Positions 27,456 to 37,733 of a DNA stretch of 64,000 bases are shown piece after piece. This DNA comes from Paraburkholderia tropica (GTDB lineage Bacteria > Pseudomonadota > Gammaproteobacteria > Burkholderiales > Burkholderiaceae), in contig NZ_CAJZAR010000041.1 in the NCBI RefSeq assembly GCF_914484835.1, forward strand, positions 62,182-126,181. The letters are read 5' to 3'. Each line of letters starts with the position of its first letter. Within the stretch, counting starts at the first letter, position 1. The notes under the pieces were generated by a model that was not told the origin of the DNA, ran no database searches, and saw only the letters and a program-made list of their open reading frames with translations. The translations under genes were made by a program, and so were the position numbers.

Positions 27456-29314
27456 CAGAGATCGTTGACCTGGAGGCGCTGGAGCGTCTTCAGGAGCGTG
27501 TCGTTGTCGGGTTCGAGCTTGCGGGCTTCACGCCAGGCCTCGCGCGCGCCGTCCTGGTCGCCGTTCTTCCACAGCACTTCGCCCAGATGCGCGCCGATTT
27601 CGGCGTTCGGCTGCATGCTGTAAGCCTTGCGCAGCAGCTTGATGGCGTCGGCGTTGTCGCCCATGCGGAATTTCACCCAGCCCACGCTGTCCATGATGAA
27701 CGCGTCGTCCGGGGCGAGCGCCGAAGCCTTCTCGACCAGCCGGTCGGCTTCCTGCAGGCGCTGGTTGCGGTCGGCGAGCGAATAGCCGAGCGCGTTGTAG
27801 GCCTGCGGATTGTCGGGCTGCGTCTTGATCAGCTTGCGCAGTTGCGCTTCCATGACTTCGTAGTGGCCGTTCTTTTCGGCGGCCATGGCGTAGTCGTAGG
27901 TGAGATCGGGATCTTCCGGGAAGTCGGCGGTGGCCTTTGCGAGGCGCGCTTCGGCTTCCGGATAGCGCTTCGCGTCGAACAGGATCGAGGCGTCGGTGCG
28001 CGCGATCAGCGCCTGGTCGCGCGGATCGTCGCTCTGGATGGCCGCGAGCTGGCGGCGCGCGTCGTCGACCTTGCCCTGCTTGTCGAGCAGTTGCGCGCGC
28101 ATGATCTGCGCCGGCACGTACTGCTGGCTGCTCTGGCTGATCTTGTTCAGCCAGGCGTCGGCGCCCGCGTCGTCCTTCTGCTCGACCGACAGCTGCGCGA
28201 GATAGATGTAGGCCTGACCCGGATCGGCGCCCGGCGTCTTGTCGGCCACCTGCGCGTACTGGATCAGATACTTCTTCGCTTCGTCGAACTTTTTCTGCTG
28301 AACGTTGATGAGCGCGAGCGCCATCAGCGGCATCAGGTCGTTCGCGTTGCTCTTGTGCAGGATTTCAAACTGCTTCTGCGCGTCGTCGAGGCGATTGGCG
28401 GCGAGGTAGGTCTGCGCGAGCGCCAGATGGCCTTCGCGCGCCTTCGGATTCTGCTTGACGTACTGCTCGATGGCCGCGATGCCTTCGTTGCGCTCCTCCG
28501 GGCCCATTTGGGCGAGCATCAGCGCGGCGGGCAGGTAGTCGCCCTTTTTCGCGAGTGCCTGCTCGAACGACTTGCGCGCGCCCGGCACGTCGTCGGCGAG
28601 CAGTTGCTGACGGCCGATGGCGAGCAGCGCCTCGGGGCGGTCCATGTCGTTGACGAGCAGCGCCTTGAGCACGTCGAGGCCGCCCGAGCGGTTCGGGCCG
28701 CGCGAGAGCAGCAGTTGCAGCGAAAGAATGGCCGGGCCGCGGCTCTCGGCCGGCACGCGGGCGAGTTCGCGCGCGAGCAGCGGCTGCGCGTCGGCGGGCT
28801 TGCCGGCGAGCACGAGCAGCGAGGCGTCGAGCTGCGCGGCGCGCTCCGAGTCGGGCGCGTATTGCTGCCAGAGCTGCACGGCGGTGAGCGCGTCGGTCGG
28901 GCTTTGCGCGGCGAGCGCGATTTCGGTCGCGCGCTGCGCCATGCGCGGATCGTGCGTATCGCGCGCGAGCGCAAGATACGTCTGATACGCGGGCGCGGGC
29001 TGGTCGCGCTGGAGCGCGATTTCAGCGGCGAGCACCTGGAAGGTGATCTGGCTCGTGAGCGGAATCGCGGGCAGATCCTTCTTTTCGTCGGCCGTCGCAG
29101 GGCCGAACGCGTCCGGCATGGTGACGGACGTGTCGTCCGTGTCGGGGGACGGATCCTGCGCGTACGCACTCGACGTGCTCAGCGCCCAGGCGGCGAGCAC
29201 GGCTGCGCCGAGCAGTTTCCGGGGGCCGAACGCGCGGAGTTCGAACGTTTTGCGCAGACGCGGCGCCGCGTGGGGCAGGCGCTTCGCAAACAGCTTTACG
29301 AAAGACAGTTCCAT
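27455..29314 (-). CDS. exported tetratricopeptide-repeat protein
   Basis: 619 residues. A long basic N-terminal region leads into a signal-type helix (LLGAAVLAAWALSTSSAYAQ, about residues 35-54), then many TPR-like helix pairs covering the rest, e.g. AYNALGYSLADRNQRLQEAD and IGAHLGEVLWKNGDQDGAREA near the end. TPR scaffolds act in protein assembly; this gene is regularly found directly before lolB in Burkholderiales, so a periplasmic role in envelope assembly is plausible. No enzymatic domain. Stop overlaps the lolB start. Confidence 0.85.
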   Translation of the reverse strand: MELSFVKLFAKRLPHAAPRLRKTFELRAFGPRKLLGAAVLAAWALSTSSAYAQDPSPDTDDTSVTMPDAFGPATADEKKDLPAIPLTSQITFQVLAAEIALQRDQPAPAYQTYLALARDTHDPRMAQRATEIALAAQSPTDALTAVQLWQQYAPDSERAAQLDASLLVLAGKPADAQPLLARELARVPAESRGPAILSLQLLLSRGPNRSGGLDVLKALLVNDMDRPEALLAIGRQQLLADDVPGARKSFEQALAKKGDYLPAALMLAQMGPEERNEGIAAIEQYVKQNPKAREGHLALAQTYLAANRLDDAQKQFEILHKSNANDLMPLMALALINVQQKKFDEAKKYLIQYAQVADKTPGADPGQAYIYLAQLSVEQKDDAGADAWLNKISQSSQQYVPAQIMRAQLLDKQGKVDDARRQLAAIQSDDPRDQALIARTDASILFDAKRYPEAEARLAKATADFPEDPDLTYDYAMAAEKNGHYEVMEAQLRKLIKTQPDNPQAYNALGYSLADRNQRLQEADRLVEKASALAPDDAFIMDSVGWVKFRMGDNADAIKLLRKAYSMQPNAEIGAHLGEVLWKNGDQDGAREAWREARKLEPDNDTLLKTLQRLQVNDL

Positions 29315-29478
29315 GGAATTCCGTCGAATGTTTCGGTCGATTGTAACGCGCTGGCTACAATACGCGCACGACGATGACGCAAGTTGCAGACCAGCCCCGC
29401 GCGGTCGCCGTGCCTTCCCCGGGTCTTCCGTCGCGCTGTCCGATATTGTGTCAGTACAACCTCACAAACTGATTAAAC

Positions 29479-30309
29479 ATGCCTGAGCTGCCAGAAGTCG
29501 AAGTGACCCGCCGGGGCATCGAGCCGTGGGTTGCGGGCCGCCGCGTGGAGCGCGTCGACGTGCGCAACGGCTCGCTGCGCTGGCCCGTGCCGGCCTCGCT
29601 CGCGCGTACGCTGCGCGGGCGCACGATCCGCTCGGTGGGGCGGCGCGGCAAATATCTGCTGTTCGAGGTCGATGAAGGCTGGTTCATCGTGCATCTTGGC
29701 ATGACCGGCACCTTGCGCGTGTTACGTAATCTTCCGAAGCCGCCGGCCGCCGAGAAGCACGATCACGTCGACTGGCTGTTCGACGACTTCACGCTGCGCT
29801 TTCGCGATCCGCGCCGCTTCGGCGCCGTGCTCTGGCATCCGCGCGAGGACGGCGACGTGCTCGGCCATCCGCTGCTCGCGGGCCTCGGCATCGAGCCGTT
29901 CACGCCCGCCTTCGACGGCGCATTGCTGTTTCGCGAGACGCGCGGGCGCAAGGTGTCGGTGAAGCAGGCGCTGCTCGCGGGCGACATCGTCGTGGGCGTG
30001 GGCAATATCTACGCGTCGGAAAGTCTCTTTCGCGCGGGTATCCGTCCGACCACGGCCGCGGGGCGCGTTTCGCTCGCGCGCTACGAACTGCTCGCCGACG
30101 CCGTGCGCGCCGTGCTCGCGTCGGCCATCGAGAAAGGCGGCAGCACCTTGCGCGATTTCGTCGGCAGCAATGGCGAGAGCGGCTATTTCCAGCTCGAATA
30201 CTTCGTTTACGACCGCGCGGGCCAGCCCTGCCGCGTGTGCGGCACGCCGATCAAGCAGATCGTGCAAGGCCAGCGGTCGACCTATTTCTGTCCGCGCTGT
30301 CAGCGCTGA
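29479..30309 (+). CDS. mutM: formamidopyrimidine-DNA glycosylase
   Basis: 276-residue bifunctional glycosylase/AP lyase that removes 8-oxoguanine. Catalytic N-terminal PELPEVE, central helix-two-turn-helix with [11 protein letters not shown], and the C-terminal zinc finger CxxC-N16-CxxC in [10 protein letters not shown] ... YFCPRCQ. It is followed 14 bases later by mutY, pairing the two enzymes of the GO repair system in one unit. Divergent from the TPR gene. Confidence 0.97.
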   Translation: MPELPEVEVTRRGIEPWVAGRRVERVDVRNGSLRWPVPASLARTLRGRTIRSVGRRGKYLLFEVDEGWFIVHLGMTGTLRVLRNLPKPPAAEKHDHVDWLFDDFTLRFRDPRRFGAVLWHPREDGDVLGHPLLAGLGIEPFTPAFDGALLFRETRGRKVSVKQALLAGDIVVGVGNIYASESLFRAGIRPTTAAGRVSLARYELLADAVRAVLASAIEKGGSTLRDFVGSNGESGYFQLEYFVYDRAGQPCRVCGTPIKQIVQGQRSTYFCPRCQR

Positions 30310-30323
30310 TCCGTTTTCCGTTC

Positions 30324-31457
30324 ATGTATCTCAAGACCTCCGCAAAGCCCGCGCCCGGCGCGCTGCAAGCCGCTTATCCCGCCGAACTGCTCGCGAGCTT
30401 CGCGCCGCGCCTGATCGCGTGGCAGCGCGAACACGGCCGCCACGACCTGCCGTGGCAGAACACGCGCGATCCGTACCGCATCTGGCTCTCGGAAATCATG
30501 CTGCAGCAGACGCAGGTTTCCACCGTGATTCCGTATTACGCGCGCTTTCTCGATCGTTTTCCGACGGTCGAGGCGCTCGCCGCCGCGCCCTCCGACGACG
30601 TGATGGCGCTGTGGGCCGGGCTCGGCTACTACACGCGTGCGCGCAATCTGCATCGCTGCGCGCAGGTGGTCGCCGAAACGCATGGCGGAAAATTTCCGTC
30701 GACGGTCGAAGGGCTCGCGGAACTGCCCGGCATCGGCCGCTCGACGGCAGCGGCGATCGCCTCGTTCGCGTTCGGCGCGCGCGCGACGATCCTCGACGGC
30801 AACGTGAAGCGCGTGCTCGCGCGCGTGTTCGGCGTGGAAGGCTTTCCGGGCGAGAAGCGCGTGGAAAACGCGATGTGGACGCTCGCCGAATCGCTCGTGC
30901 CGGGCGCCGACGCCACCGACGCCGATGTGAGCGCCTACACGCAAGGACTGATGGATCTGGGCGCGACGCTCTGCACGCGCGGCAAGCCCGACTGCGAGCG
31001 CTGCCCGTTCGCGGCCGACTGCGTGGCGAAGACGACGAACCGGCAGCGTCAGTTGCCTGCTTCGCGGCCGAAGAAGGCGGTGCCCACGCGTCAGACGTGG
31101 ATGCTGATCCTGCTCGACGGCGACGCGGTGATGCTCGAAAAGCGTCCGCCCTCGGGCATCTGGGGCGGGCTGTGGAGCCTGCCCGAAGCGGCCGACGAAA
31201 CCGCGCTGGCCGCGCGCGCCGAGGGTTATGGCGCGAATGGCGCGAAGGCGTCGGCGCTCGCGTCGCTCCAGCACACGTTCACGCATTTCAAGCTAGACAT
31301 CGAGCCGCGCGTGGTCGAACTCGATGCACGCAAGGGCGGTGCGCTCGTCGCGCAGGACGGGGAAACCGCGTGGGTCGCGCTGCGCGAGATCGACGCCTAC
31401 GGCGTGCCCGCGCCGGTGCGCAAACTGCTCGACGGGCTGCGCGGTTCGCTGATCTGA
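30324..31457 (+). CDS. mutY: A/G-specific adenine glycosylase
   Basis: 377 residues. Removes adenine misinserted opposite 8-oxoguanine. Seen: the PWQNTRDPYRIWLSEIMLQQT catalytic-glutamate region (split here as PWQNTRDPY and SEIMLQQTQV), helix-hairpin-helix LPGIGRSTAAAI with the catalytic aspartate ILDGNVKRV, and the 4Fe-4S loop C-x6-C-x2-C-x5-C (CTRGKPDCERCPFAADC). The C-terminal NUDIX-like domain recognises 8-oxoG. The start at 30324 fits the family; frames reaching into mutM were rejected. Confidence 0.96.
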   Translation: MYLKTSAKPAPGALQAAYPAELLASFAPRLIAWQREHGRHDLPWQNTRDPYRIWLSEIMLQQTQVSTVIPYYARFLDRFPTVEALAAAPSDDVMALWAGLGYYTRARNLHRCAQVVAETHGGKFPSTVEGLAELPGIGRSTAAAIASFAFGARATILDGNVKRVLARVFGVEGFPGEKRVENAMWTLAESLVPGADATDADVSAYTQGLMDLGATLCTRGKPDCERCPFAADCVAKTTNRQRQLPASRPKKAVPTRQTWMLILLDGDAVMLEKRPPSGIWGGLWSLPEAADETALAARAEGYGANGAKASALASLQHTFTHFKLDIEPRVVELDARKGGALVAQDGETAWVALREIDAYGVPAPVRKLLDGLRGSLI

Positions 31458-31487
31458 GGCTTTACAGGCAGCGTTAACGCAGCCGCA

Positions 31488-32123
31488 TCAAAGCAACTGA
31501 TGCTGCTGCATGTAGTGATGCACGACGTCGATGCGCGCGCTGGCGTCGTTCAGTTCCATGAGCTTCTGACGCGCGCGTAACGCGATCGGCAGCACTTCGG
31601 CGAGACGGTTGGACACCCAGGATGGATCGTCGAAACGGAACGGCTCGGCGAACGGCACGCTCGACGGATCGCGTTCGCGGATCGTCGCGATGATGCGTTC
31701 GAGCACCTCCGCGCACGCGCCGAAACGCGCGAGATGATCGGAGCCTTCGAGCGGAATGTCTTCGGGTAGCAACTCGGCCATGCCCACGAGCAGGCCGTCG
31801 TGCTGCGCGCGATGCGACAGCAGGCGAAAGCGCTGCGTGCCGTGCGCGCGGATCAGCAGCATGCCGAAGGTTTCCACGTCGCATTGCTCGATGCGGGCGA
31901 GACAGCCCACGGCTTCGGGTACGGCGGTTTCGTCGGGTTGCGCGACCTCGCCGCCGCTTTTCAGCAGGCACACGCCGAACGGCGTTTCTTCGCGCAGACA
32001 TTCGCGCGCCATGTCCAGATAACGCGCTTCGAAGATCTTCAGCGGCAGCAGGCCGCCGGGGAACAGCACCGTATGCAGCGGAAAGAGCGGCAAATCGGCG
32101 AGCACGGCAGGAGTGGAGGGCAT
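31488..32123 (-). CDS. LON N-terminal (substrate-binding) domain protein
   Basis: 211 residues, matching only the N-terminal PUA-like domain of Lon protease: LPLFPLHTVLFPGGLLPLKIFE then RYLDMARECL. ATPase and protease domains are absent, as in the widespread stand-alone YcaA-like proteins. Role unknown, perhaps binding unfolded proteins or quality control. It lies 40 bases after rapZ on the same strand and converges with mutY, only 30 bases away, with no obvious terminator between them. Confidence 0.85.
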   Translation of the reverse strand: MPSTPAVLADLPLFPLHTVLFPGGLLPLKIFEARYLDMARECLREETPFGVCLLKSGGEVAQPDETAVPEAVGCLARIEQCDVETFGMLLIRAHGTQRFRLLSHRAQHDGLLVGMAELLPEDIPLEGSDHLARFGACAEVLERIIATIRERDPSSVPFAEPFRFDDPSWVSNRLAEVLPIALRARQKLMELNDASARIDVVHHYMQQHQLL

Positions 32124-32163
32124 GGCGCAACGCTTTCGGTAAAAGGCCGCGCGATGCGGCCGG

Positions 32164-33057
32164 TTAGGCGATCAGACGGGACGATTCTCCGACGTCGAGA
32201 GGCGCATCGCGATGACGCACGATCACGTTCGACTCGCCCGCGAAGCGCGTGGCGAGCGTCTGGGCAATGAAGACCGAACGATGCTGGCCGCCCGTGCAGC
32301 CGATTGCGACGGTCAGATAACTGCGGTTGTCGTTACGGAAATGCGGCAGCCATTTTTCGACGAACGCGCCGATGTCGGCGATCATTTCGTGGACGGCCGG
32401 TTGCGCCTTCAGAAAGTCGATCACAGGCTGGTCGAGCCCGGTGAGCGGCCGCAGGCGCGCGTCGTAATGCGGGTTCGGCAGCGTGCGCACGTCGAACACG
32501 AAGTCCGCGTCGAGCGGCACGCCGCGCTTGAAACCGAACGATTCGAAGGTGAGCATCAGCGAGCCGCGCTCGCCCTCGACGAACACCTTCACCCACTGGC
32601 GCAGCGAATTCGCGCTGAGATTGCTGGTGTCGACCTGATGGCCGAATTCCGCGAGATTCGCGACGAGTTCGCGCTCGTGCTCGATGGCCTCTTCGAGCGA
32701 CTTGAGCATGCCGACGTTGGCGTCGTGCGCGACCGAACCCGACAGCGGATGGCGGCGGCGCGTCTCGGAAAAGCGCTGGATGAGCGACTGCGTGCTGGCG
32801 TTGAGAAACAGCACGCGCACGTCATGGCGGCGCGCGAGGTCGCGGATCATCTCCGGCATGTCGTCGAACGATGAACTCGAGCGCGCGTCGATCGCCACCG
32901 CGAGACGCTCGTAGCCGTCTTCGGAAAGATATTGCGCGAGTTGCGGCAGAAAGCGTGGAGGCAGATTGTCCACGCAGAAGTAACCGACGTCTTCGAGCGC
33001 ATTGAGCGCCACCGACTTGCCGGAACCCGAGATGCCGGTGATCAGGATGATACGCAT
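32164..33057 (-). CDS. rapZ: RNase adapter protein RapZ
   Basis: 297 residues. P-loop GISGSGKS at 8-15, Walker-B-like VAIDARS, and the conserved C-terminal domain with [14 protein letters not shown]. In E. coli RapZ senses glucosamine-6-phosphate and delivers sRNA GlmZ to RNase E to control glmS; whether beta-proteobacteria use the same target is not clear. Last but one of the hpf-ptsN-hprK-rapZ series, where linkage to PTS genes is conserved. Confidence 0.95.
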   Translation of the reverse strand: MRIILITGISGSGKSVALNALEDVGYFCVDNLPPRFLPQLAQYLSEDGYERLAVAIDARSSSSFDDMPEMIRDLARRHDVRVLFLNASTQSLIQRFSETRRRHPLSGSVAHDANVGMLKSLEEAIEHERELVANLAEFGHQVDTSNLSANSLRQWVKVFVEGERGSLMLTFESFGFKRGVPLDADFVFDVRTLPNPHYDARLRPLTGLDQPVIDFLKAQPAVHEMIADIGAFVEKWLPHFRNDNRSYLTVAIGCTGGQHRSVFIAQTLATRFAGESNVIVRHRDAPLDVGESSRLIA

Positions 33058-33266
33058 GGGAATGGAGATGGACCCGATTGGGTCATCATAGCATTCGATC
33101 CGCGCGGCCGTTGTGACGCTTCGGGCCGCGCGCGGCCTTGCTGGTGGCGCGTGACAGGCGTTTTAGCGGGGTTTTGCCGCGATATCGCACCGCGTTGCGG
33201 CAGCGTGCCGCGCAGCGCTTCGGTGCGGCGCCGCGTGGTGGCGGCGCCGGCGTGGCTTGGTGCGGT

Positions 33267-34235
33267 TTAGATCAGCTTGCCGGGAAACTGGCTGTCCGGG
33301 TCCTGCATGGCGAGGCGCTGGCGGTCCATGAAGTCGCGCAGCGTGTCGATGCCGCGCAGTTGCAGGATCGTGTTGCGCACGGCGGCTTCCACCAGCACGG
33401 CGAGGTTGCGGCCGGCGGCCACCTGAATCGTGACCTTGCTGATCGGCAGGCCGAGCACGTCGACGGTCTGGCTTTCCAGCGGCAGGCGCTGGAATTCGCC
33501 GTCGGGGCGGCGCACGAGCTGGACGATGAGCTTGAGCTTCATCTTCCGGCGCACGGCCGTTTCACCGAAGATCGTCTTGATGTCGAGCAGGCCGAGGCCG
33601 CGCACTTCGAGCAGATTTTGCAGCAGCGGCGGGCAGCGGCCTTCGACGAAATCGGGGCCGAGGCGCACGAAGTCGACGGCGTCGTCGGCGACGAGGCCAT
33701 GGCCGCGGCTGATCAGTTCCAGACCGAGTTCGCTCTTGCCGAGACCCGAGTCGCCGGTGAGCAGCACGCCCATGCCGAGAATGTCGAGAAACACGCCATG
33801 CAGCGTCGCGCGCGGCGCGAGGATGCGCGACATGTAGAGGCGCAGGCTGTCGATGACGGTGGCCGCCGACATCGGCGTGGTGAACAGCGGCGTGGAGGAG
33901 CGCGTGCAGCGCAGCACCAGTTCGGGCGGCGCGGTCATGCCGTCGGCGACCACGAGGAACGGCGGTTCGAGTGCGATCAGCTCGGCCATGTGGCGCGAGC
34001 GGTCTTCGTCGGTTTGGCGCTGGTAATAGTGGATTTCGGCGTCGCCGAGCACCTGGATGCGGTTCGGGTGGATCAGGTTCAGGTGGCCGACGAGGTCGGC
34101 GCTCGCCGTGGCCGTGGCCACCGTCTCGGCCGAAAAGCCGCGTTCCCAGCCTTCGTGCCCCGTCAGCCAGCTGAGTTTCAGCGTGGTGGCGTTATCGTCG
34201 AAGATGCTTTGGGCGTTGATGCTGGAAGTGTCCAT
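33267..34235 (-). CDS. hprK: HPr kinase/phosphorylase
   Basis: 322 residues. Phosphorylates and dephosphorylates HPr on the regulatory serine. The N-terminal domain is followed by the P-loop [14 protein letters not shown], the DDAVDF motif, the HprK signature [10 protein letters not shown] and KLKLIVQLV. In proteobacteria the gene goes with ptsN and RapZ rather than catabolite repression. The HPr domain in the GlcNAc fusion protein of this window keeps a serine at the target position and is a candidate substrate. It lies 152 bases after ptsN. Confidence 0.96.
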   Translation of the reverse strand: MDTSSINAQSIFDDNATTLKLSWLTGHEGWERGFSAETVATATASADLVGHLNLIHPNRIQVLGDAEIHYYQRQTDEDRSRHMAELIALEPPFLVVADGMTAPPELVLRCTRSSTPLFTTPMSAATVIDSLRLYMSRILAPRATLHGVFLDILGMGVLLTGDSGLGKSELGLELISRGHGLVADDAVDFVRLGPDFVEGRCPPLLQNLLEVRGLGLLDIKTIFGETAVRRKMKLKLIVQLVRRPDGEFQRLPLESQTVDVLGLPISKVTIQVAAGRNLAVLVEAAVRNTILQLRGIDTLRDFMDRQRLAMQDPDSQFPGKLI

Positions 34236-34386
34236 GAGTCGCTGACTCCGCGATGACTCGCTTAACTGGTCGCTCTAACCGCGCGCTCTAAACTGTTCGC
34301 TCGCTGCCTGCACGAGATTCGCGCCGTGGCGCCCGCCGCCGCCCGCACAGGCGGCGCGCGACGCGCCATGCCGCATCAGGTTTGCT

Positions 34387-34842
34387 TCAAGGTTGCCACT
34401 GGGTGAGCAGGCGATGCAACGTCTCGCGATCTTCTTCCGTGTGCAACCGCTCGCGCGTTTCGCGATCCGACAACAGTTGGGCGATCTCGGAGAGGATTTC
34501 AAGGTGCTGCTGCGTGGCCTGTTCGGGCACGAGCAGGAAGATGAGGAGCGAAACGGGCTGGCCGTCGGGCGCTTCGAACGCGATGGGCTCGGCCAGACGC
34601 ACGAACGCGGCGAGCGGCTGCTTCAGGCCCTTGATGCGGCCGTGCGGAATGGCCACGCCCTCACCGAGACCGGTGGAGCCGAGGCGTTCGCGCGCGAACA
34701 GGTTGTCGGTAACCGTGCTGCGGGCGATGCCGTTCTGGTTTTCGAAAATCAGTCCAGCTTGTTCGAAGACGCGTTTCTTGCTGGTAACGGACAGGCCGAC
34801 GACGACGTTCTCGATGGGAAGAATTTTGGCTAAACGATTCAT
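34387..34842 (-). CDS. ptsN: PTS IIA-Ntr regulatory protein
   Basis: 151-residue EIIA of the nitrogen PTS, a regulatory phospho-carrier not linked to sugar import. The phosphorylated histidine is in GEGVAIPHGRI. The start MNRLAKILP at 34842 is the family N-terminus although a GTG 36 bases upstream is preceded by a better GGTGAGG ribosome site. Position downstream of rpoN and hpf, as in most proteobacteria; it is thought to tune potassium and carbon/nitrogen balance. Confidence 0.93.
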   Translation of the reverse strand: MNRLAKILPIENVVVGLSVTSKKRVFEQAGLIFENQNGIARSTVTDNLFARERLGSTGLGEGVAIPHGRIKGLKQPLAAFVRLAEPIAFEAPDGQPVSLLIFLLVPEQATQQHLEILSEIAQLLSDRETRERLHTEEDRETLHRLLTQWQP

Positions 34843-34974
34843 GTTGGCAGGCGAAAACGTGGCCTGAATACTCCTCACCCCGGCAGTCTGCGCGGTGTTC
34901 TCGCGCGGCTGTATCGGTAAAAACAGCCTGATGCCGGGACCGTGGGACGTGTTACCCCGAAAGTGACTGGATCA

Positions 34975-34980
34975 TTATAG
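34975..34980 (-). promoter_or_regulatory. -10 element for ptsN
   Basis: A perfect TATAAT on the minus strand about 130 bases before the ptsN start. No good -35 hexamer is placed 16-18 bases upstream, so the promoter is tentative. The rest of the 451-base gap between ptsN and hpf holds the hpf terminator and an imperfect long inverted repeat (CCCGGCA / TGCCGGG, 34879-34939), but no gene. Confidence 0.45.
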
Positions 34981-35157
34981 AGCAAGCATAGTGGCCGATG
35001 GTGCGATGCACCGGGCATGATCGCAACCATTGTTGCATGGTTGCGCCCGGGAACACCGTTCGGTGCCGGATGTGCCTGGCACTGCGCTCATCTACCGCTC
35101 ACGCGATGGTCACGCATCGCTCACCGTCGCTCGCGCATGGCTGATCGAGTCTCCATG

Positions 35158-35182
35158 AAAAAAGCCGCCCGGATGGGGCGGC
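35158..35182 (-). terminator. rho-independent terminator after hpf
   Basis: Minus strand: GCCGCCC, 5-base loop, GGGCGGC, then six T residues. It lies 110 bases past the hpf stop and separates the rpoN-hpf unit from ptsN. Confidence 0.85.
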
Positions 35183-35293
35183 CTGGTTCGTGTGCAGCAG
35201 TGGTTTCCGGCGCACTGGCCTCGAAGGCTCAGGAAGACGAATCAGTGTCGAATCAACGTCGCGGATTCAAAACTTCCTCGCGCGCCGGGCGCA

Positions 35294-35650
35294 TTACTGC
35301 GGAGGAATCTCGATGGGCGCCGCGGGCTGATGCTTGAGCGCCTCGTGAGCATGGCCTTGCACGCGATCCTTGTGTCGCACGACCTGGCGATCGAGCTTGT
35401 CGACCACGAGATCGATGGCGGCATACATGTCGCCATTGCAGCTCTCAACGAAGATGTCCTTGCCTTTCAGATGAAGGTTCACTTCAACCTTCTGTCTCTT
35501 GTCTTTTTCCTTGTGGTTGTCGACCGAGAGGACCACATTGCCATCGATGACCTGATCGAAATGTCTTAGCACCCTGTCCAGTTTGGTGATCACATATTCT
35601 CGCAACGCTGGCGTTACTTCGAGATGGTGTCCACTGATCTTCAGATTCAT
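35294..35650 (-). CDS. hpf: ribosome hibernation-promoting factor
   Basis: 118-residue short-form HPF/RaiA (the 'sigma-54 modulation protein' family). Beta-alpha-beta fold: [18 protein letters not shown], then [17 protein letters not shown] and [17 protein letters not shown], with a His/Pro-rich tail. It binds the 30S decoding site and promotes 100S dimers in stationary phase. GGAGAAG precedes the ATG. Directly downstream of rpoN, as in most proteobacteria. Confidence 0.95.
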   Translation of the reverse strand: MNLKISGHHLEVTPALREYVITKLDRVLRHFDQVIDGNVVLSVDNHKEKDKRQKVEVNLHLKGKDIFVESCNGDMYAAIDLVVDKLDRQVVRHKDRVQGHAHEALKHQPAAPIEIPPQ

Positions 35651-35824
35651 AGTGCTTCTCCAGGCTGATGGCCGCGTGACGCGTGAAGCGCGGCTGTGCC
35701 GGTCGACAGACTGCCTGCGTGCGGCTCCCCGAAAGGCCTGCTACGACGGGCTAGCTCGGCCGGCCCTGTCCGCCAACTGGCGTTGCGGCCGGAAAACGCC
35801 CACTCCGTAAAAGCCGGAATGAGC

Positions 35825-37342
35825 CTAAAGAGACTTGCGCAGATTGACCGCCGGAATCTTCAGTGCCTCGCGATATTTCGCGACGGTGCGTCGCGCGACG
35901 ACGAAGCCCTGTTCCGCCAGCAGTTCGGCTATGCGGCTGTCCGAAAGAGGGGATTTGGTGTTCTCGGCTCCTATGAGTTGCTTGATGAGCGCGCGGATAG
36001 CGGTGGACGATGCAGCGCCCCCCGTGTCCGTCGATACATGCGATCCGAAGAAGTACTTAAATTCAAGTGTCCCGAACGGAGTCAGCATGTATTTACCGGT
36101 TGTCACACGCGAGACAGTTGATTCGTGTAGGCCCAGCGTATCAGCAATCTCCCTCAAAACCAAGGGGCGCATGGCGATTTCGCCGTGCACGAAAAAGTTC
36201 TTCTGGCGCTCGACGATCGCCTGCGCCACGCGCAGGATGGTCTCGAAGCGCTGCTGGATATTCTTGATGAGCCAGCGTGCTTCCTGGAGCTGCTGACGCA
36301 GCGAGCCGCTGCCCGGATCGCCGCGGTTATTGCGCAGAATATTCGCGTACAGATGGTTGATGCGCAGCTTTGGCACCACGTCCGGGTTCAGTTCGGCGTG
36401 CCAGTTCTGGCCCGTCTTCTTCACGATGATGTCCGGCACCACGTAGTCGGCTTCGGCCTTGCCGTATGCCGCGCCCGGGAACGGTTCGAGCGAGCGGATC
36501 AGCGCATGCGCGTCGCGCAGTTCGTCGTCGCCGGTCTTCAGTTGCTTGCGCAAGCGCGTGAAGTCGCGCGCGGCCAGCAGTTCCAGATGATTCGACACGA
36601 TCTCGAGCGCGAGCGTGCGCACCGGCGACGATGTGACGCGCAGCAATTGCAGCTTCAGGCACTCGGAAGCCGAGCGCGCGCCCACGCCGGCGGGGTCGAA
36701 GCTGTGCAGCAACGCGAGCGCCGCGTTGAGTTCGTCGCCGTCGACGTCGAGTTCCTCGGGGATATCGGCAAGAATTTCCTCGCACGTGGCGGAGAGATAG
36801 CCGTCCTCGTCGAGCGATTCGATCAGGAACGTGATGAGCGCGCGGTCGCGCGGGCTCGCATTCGTTTCGCGCAGCTGCGCCATCAGATGGTCGCGCAGCG
36901 TGGTGGTCGATTCGTGGATTTGCAGCGGCGGCAGGTCGTCGTCGTCGGAGGCGCTGCCCGAGCGGCCGTAGTCGTCGAGATTCCATTGGCTCGAATCGCC
37001 GCTGGCGTCGCCGCCGAGGCCTTCGTATTCGTCGACGCCGCGCGGTTCGCCATCGCCGCTATCGCTGTCGCTCGACGAAGAGGACGAGCCGTTGCTCGCG
37101 CCCTGCATCGGTTCCGAGTTGGAGGAGGCCGGCGGCTGCGCGATCAGCGAGCCGTCGGCGGCCACGCGCAACGGGCTCGCGATCCAGTCGTCGTCGTTCT
37201 CGAGCAGCGGATTCTGCGAGATCGCGGTGGCGACTTCCTGTTGCAGTTCGAGCGTCGACAGCTGCAGCAGCCGGATGGACTGTTGCAGTTGCGGAGTGAG
37301 CGCAAGATGCTGCGAGAGGCGGAGTTGGAGGCTGGCTTTCAT
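35825..37342 (-). CDS. rpoN: RNA polymerase sigma-54 factor
   Basis: 505 residues. Region I is Gln/Leu-rich ([23 protein letters not shown]), region II is a long Ser/Asp/Gly-rich acidic linker (about residues 85-140), region III binds core polymerase, then the helix-turn-helix ([16 protein letters not shown]) and the RpoN box [15 protein letters not shown] near the C-terminus. The start [11 protein letters not shown] at 37342 is the family N-terminus; the frame continues upstream without family similarity. It needs AAA+ activators; none is encoded in this window. Confidence 0.97.
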   Translation of the reverse strand: MKASLQLRLSQHLALTPQLQQSIRLLQLSTLELQQEVATAISQNPLLENDDDWIASPLRVAADGSLIAQPPASSNSEPMQGASNGSSSSSSDSDSGDGEPRGVDEYEGLGGDASGDSSQWNLDDYGRSGSASDDDDLPPLQIHESTTTLRDHLMAQLRETNASPRDRALITFLIESLDEDGYLSATCEEILADIPEELDVDGDELNAALALLHSFDPAGVGARSASECLKLQLLRVTSSPVRTLALEIVSNHLELLAARDFTRLRKQLKTGDDELRDAHALIRSLEPFPGAAYGKAEADYVVPDIIVKKTGQNWHAELNPDVVPKLRINHLYANILRNNRGDPGSGSLRQQLQEARWLIKNIQQRFETILRVAQAIVERQKNFFVHGEIAMRPLVLREIADTLGLHESTVSRVTTGKYMLTPFGTLEFKYFFGSHVSTDTGGAASSTAIRALIKQLIGAENTKSPLSDSRIAELLAEQGFVVARRTVAKYREALKIPAVNLRKSL

Positions 37343-37733
37343 GGCGGTGTGCGATTCATTGTAAAGAGTTTGCCACGCTCGCGATACCACACGACATCCG
37401 CGAAAACGCGCGTGCCCAGCGCTGGTGCAGCGGTATCTCGCGGACGGAATTTGGTGCGCAAACAGACGCTCGCGCACGCGTGCGGCGTACGTCGCGCAGG
37501 CCGCCTCGGGGCGCGCGACGCTCGCGGTTCCGCGGGCAAGCACAACGGAACATCACGGAAGGGCTGGACGGCAAGTCCAGCAGACACTCGGGAAAACTCG
37601 GGAAAAACTCAGGGGAAAGCCGGGAGCCCGCGCGGCGTTTGCCCGCAGCGGCGTGCGGGCGTTCCGGCAGGCGCGCCGCGCGAACGAGGCGCGGCGGCGA
37701 GGCGTCTGCGCGCGAGGCGCGCGGACGCGGAGA
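37343..37733. other. intergenic region lptB / rpoN
   Basis: 391 bases without a supportable gene. The leftmost part is the rpoN leader; the part near lptB is a very GC-rich, repeat-like stretch (GCGCGC blocks around 37700-37730) able to form hairpins but lacking a T-run, so no terminator is called. Whether rpoN shares the lpt transcript cannot be decided from sequence. Confidence 0.4.

Noticed and set aside
34879..34939. CCCGGCA / TGCCGGG inverted repeat in the ptsN leader
   Set aside because: Arms of 7 bp separated by nearly 50 bases are expected by chance in GC-rich DNA.
37343..37733. Small ORFs between lptB and rpoN
   Set aside because: Frames of 70-90 codons have extreme Arg/Ala/Pro content, no ribosome sites and overlap one another on both strands.
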